A stretch of 64,000 nt of DNA from Lachnospiraceae bacterium (GTDB lineage: Bacteria > Bacillota > Clostridia > Lachnospirales > Lachnospiraceae), in the NCBI GenBank assembly GCA_017408735.1, contig JAFQUB010000056.1:62001-126000 (forward strand), given 5' to 3'. Under the pieces are notes generated by a model. It did no database searches, was not told the DNA's origin, and was given only the letters and a program-made list of their open reading frames with translations. The translations under genes were made by a program, and so were the position numbers. Shown piece after piece: positions 62,582 to 64,000 of this stretch. Each line of letters opens with the position of its first letter. The first letter of the stretch is position 1.

Positions 62582-63529
62582 TTACAGGTTTAATCCTTTA
62601 TCTTCTGCACAGCCTAATATTAAATTCAAGCACTGGATTGCCGCACCGGAGGCACCTTTTCCAAGGTTGTCAAACTGGGCCGTACATACCATACGTTCTT
62701 CATTTCCTGTCACATAAATCTTCAATCCGTCCCAGCCGGATAAACCGTTTCCTGCGATAAATCCGCTTGCTGCCACTTCATCATCCTTGGCACTTACTTT
62801 TATAAACTGCTTGCCCTGATAAAATTCTGCAAAATATTCCAATAAAGAATCCGGTGTCATCTTCTTAGAAAGCATATCTGCAAATAACGGAACAGATACC
62901 ACCATACCGCTGTAATAATCATCAATAATCGGGGAAAACAGCGGTGTTCTCTGTAATCCTGTGATTTTCTGCATTTCCTTTAAGTGCTTATGCTGCTGTG
63001 TCAATGCATATTCTCTGCCGGAAGCTAATTCCTCTGCTCTGCCTTCACCTTCATACACTGCGATAGTTTTCTTTCCAGCTCCACTATAGCCTGACAAAGC
63101 AAAGCTGCTTACCGGGTAATCTGCCGGAAGGATTCCTCCCTGTACCATTGGATACACCAATGAAATAAATCCGGATGCATAACATCCCGGCACTGCAATA
63201 CGTTTTCCATTTATAATCTTTTCCTTATGTTCATTGGAAAGCTCCGGAAAACCGTATGCCCATCCTTCTTCTGTTCTGTGAGCCGTGGAAGTATCAATGA
63301 TTTTTACATTTTCGTTTTCTACTAAGCTTACGGATTCTCTTGCTGCCACATCCGGAAGACATAAAAAAGTAATGTCTGATTCATTGATTAATCTTTTTCT
63401 CTCATTGACATCCTTTCTTAATTCAGAAGATATTGTCAATAATTCAATATCATCACGTCCTGCAAAACGCTCATGGATTCTTAAGCCTGTAGTTCCTTCA
63501 GAACCGTCAATAAAGATTTTCGTTTTCAT
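62582..63529 (-). CDS. argC: N-acetyl-gamma-glutamyl-phosphate reductase (type 2, short form)
   Basis: A 315-aa NADP-dependent reductase: IFIDGSEGTTGLRIHERF in place of the usual GxxGxxG start, DITFLCLPDVAARES, IIDTSTAHRTEEGWAYGFPEL, catalytic Cys in RIAVPGCYASGF near 115, and FALSGYSGAGKKT. It is the short ArgC type (about 310 aa) rather than the 345-aa type. It is the first gene of the operon; its promoter at 63622-63650 is covered by ArgR-like boxes. Confidence 0.95.
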   Translation of the reverse strand: MKTKIFIDGSEGTTGLRIHERFAGRDDIELLTISSELRKDVNERKRLINESDITFLCLPDVAARESVSLVENENVKIIDTSTAHRTEEGWAYGFPELSNEHKEKIINGKRIAVPGCYASGFISLVYPMVQGGILPADYPVSSFALSGYSGAGKKTIAVYEGEGRAEELASGREYALTQQHKHLKEMQKITGLQRTPLFSPIIDDYYSGMVVSVPLFADMLSKKMTPDSLLEYFAEFYQGKQFIKVSAKDDEVAASGFIAGNGLSGWDGLKIYVTGNEERMVCTAQFDNLGKGASGAAIQCLNLILGCAEDKGLNL

Positions 63530-63614
63530 CGTTCATTCTCCTTTAATATGTATTCCTTAATGCTTTTTGCCTTACATTCTACCACAATGTGGTTTTTCTG
63601 GCAACCATTCAAGA

Positions 63615-63708
63615 TTGAATAATTATACATCCATTCTGCATAATATGCAACCATTTTTGCAATTTTATGCAAATTTTATTGAGTTTTCTGCTTGCATAAT
63701 CATACGAA
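63615..63708. promoter_or_regulatory. Four ArgR-type boxes between argC and argG
   Basis: TTGAATAATTATACAT (63615-63630), CTGCATAATATGCAAC (63636-63651), TTGCAATTTTATGCAA (63657-63672) and TTGCATAATCATACGAA (63692-63708) are imperfect palindromes like the ARG box. The first three centres are about 21 bp apart, two helical turns, as expected for ArgR hexamer sites. Boxes 1 and 2 cover the -10 and -35 of argC, and box 4 covers the -35 of argG. No argR gene is in the window. Confidence 0.68.
63622..63650 (-). promoter_or_regulatory. Promoter of the argC operon
   Basis: On the minus strand TTGCAT (complement 63645-63650), a 17-bp spacer and TATAAT (complement 63622-63627). The 5' leader is about 85 bases. 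Confidence 0.78.
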
Positions 63709-63720
63709 ATGCTGTATATT
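63692..63720 (+). promoter_or_regulatory. Promoter of argG
   Basis: TTGCAT (63692-63697), a 17-bp spacer and TATATT (63715-63720). Just around the -10 an inverted repeat, GCTGTATA (63711-63718) and TATACAGC (63735-63742), could act as an additional operator or leader hairpin. Confidence 0.68.
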
Positions 63721-63818
63721 AACTTTAGTTGTTTTATACAGCATAACAGAAACAAGTGAAAATGTACTTTTTCACTGCGATTAAATTTTAAGTAAAATTA
63801 CATATGGAGGTAATTATA

Positions 63819-64000
63819 ATGAAAGAAAAAGTAGTACTTGCATATTCCGGTGGACTTGATACAACTGCAATCATTCCATGGTTAAAGGAACATTTTGATT
63901 ATGACGTTATCTGCTGCTGCATTAACTGCGGACAGGGTGAAGAATTAGACGGACTGGAAGAAAGAGCTTTGTTATCCGGTGCTTCTAAATTATATATTGA
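63819..64000 (+). CDS. argG: Argininosuccinate synthase, N-terminal part (runs off the window)
   Basis: ATG 63819 follows TGGAGG, and the frame is open to the window edge (60 codons). [20 protein letters not shown] is the ArgG ATP-pyrophosphatase P-loop, and [20 protein letters not shown] matches the following family block. It joins citrulline and aspartate using ATP. It is divergent from the argC operon and shares its ArgR-like control region. Confidence 0.95.
   Translation, partial: MKEKVVLAYSGGLDTTAIIPWLKEHFDYDVICCCINCGQGEELDGLEERALLSGASKLYI

Noticed and set aside
158-63818. tRNA, rRNA, T-box or common riboswitch in intergenic gaps
   Set aside because: The gaps were read for cloverleaf TPsiC signatures, T-box TGGN motifs and familiar aptamer cores. 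None was convincing.

Overview
The window looks like a chromosomal segment of a spore-forming, anaerobic, low-GC Firmicute, most probably a Lachnospiraceae member (Clostridium cluster XIVa). The basis is the AT-rich coding sequence, strong AGGAGG ribosome binding sites, a full spoVAA/AB/AC/AD/AE set, a DUF6465-like protein, and gene neighbourhoods typical of gut Clostridia. The genus cannot be fixed from sequence reading alone. No rRNA, tRNA, CRISPR array, phage or transposase gene was found.

Layout. (1) 1-6155: a Fur-family gene (cut by the window edge) and a short DtxR/MntR-family regulator, then a flavin-based extracytosolic electron-transfer locus: ApbE flavin transferase, a secreted protein with four FMN-binding domains, a membrane-anchored single-domain FMN protein, a membrane 4Fe-4S protein, and divergent EetA-like (NusG domain II) and EetB-like (Gx transporter) genes. 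A 12-bp sequence is shared by the fur and apbE promoter regions. (2) 6163-9620: a YtrA-type GntR/ABC operon with a near-consensus YtrA operator. (3) 9666-18148: spoVAE, a MATE exporter, a GH31 glucosidase with divergent AraC regulator, spoVAD, a DUF6465-like gene, and aguA/aguB (agmatine to putrescine). (4) 18218-22955: a peptide-signalling locus resembling streptococcal ComABCDE or Blp. It has a C39-peptidase ABC exporter, a GHKL sensor kinase, a 53-aa double-glycine precursor peptide (21931-22092) and a LytTR response regulator. The exporter and the peptide gene share a promoter layout that matches to the base. (5) 22959-35556: two paralogous hybrid-kinase/response-regulator modules flank spoVAA-AB-AC plus a 60-aa gene, a flavin reductase and a Mn-dependent pyrophosphatase. 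(6) 36083-44311: a large secreted CotH-kinase/carbohydrate-binding protein, a GDP-L-fucose operon (gmd-fcl-manC), and a strikingly GC-rich, highly palindromic ~500-bp element in front of an AraC regulator. (7) 44397-48510: glyA with a D,D-carboxypeptidase, and divergent gdpD/PAP2 genes. (8) 48509-57279: a long leftward run comEA - response regulator - histidine kinase - GerMN lipoprotein - comEC - holA - TPR - GT2. Its regulator/kinase/GerMN trio parallels actinobacterial mtrA-mtrB-lpqB. (9) 57444-64000: an arginine operon argC-GNAT-argJ-argB-argD plus an orphan solute-binding protein, divergent from argG. ArgR-like boxes overlap both promoters.

The most promising unstudied material is the CSP-like peptide circuit (20392-22904), the multi-flavin electron-transfer locus (829-6138), and the GC-rich palindromic element (42938-43440). 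All family names rest on motif recognition by eye; no database search was run.
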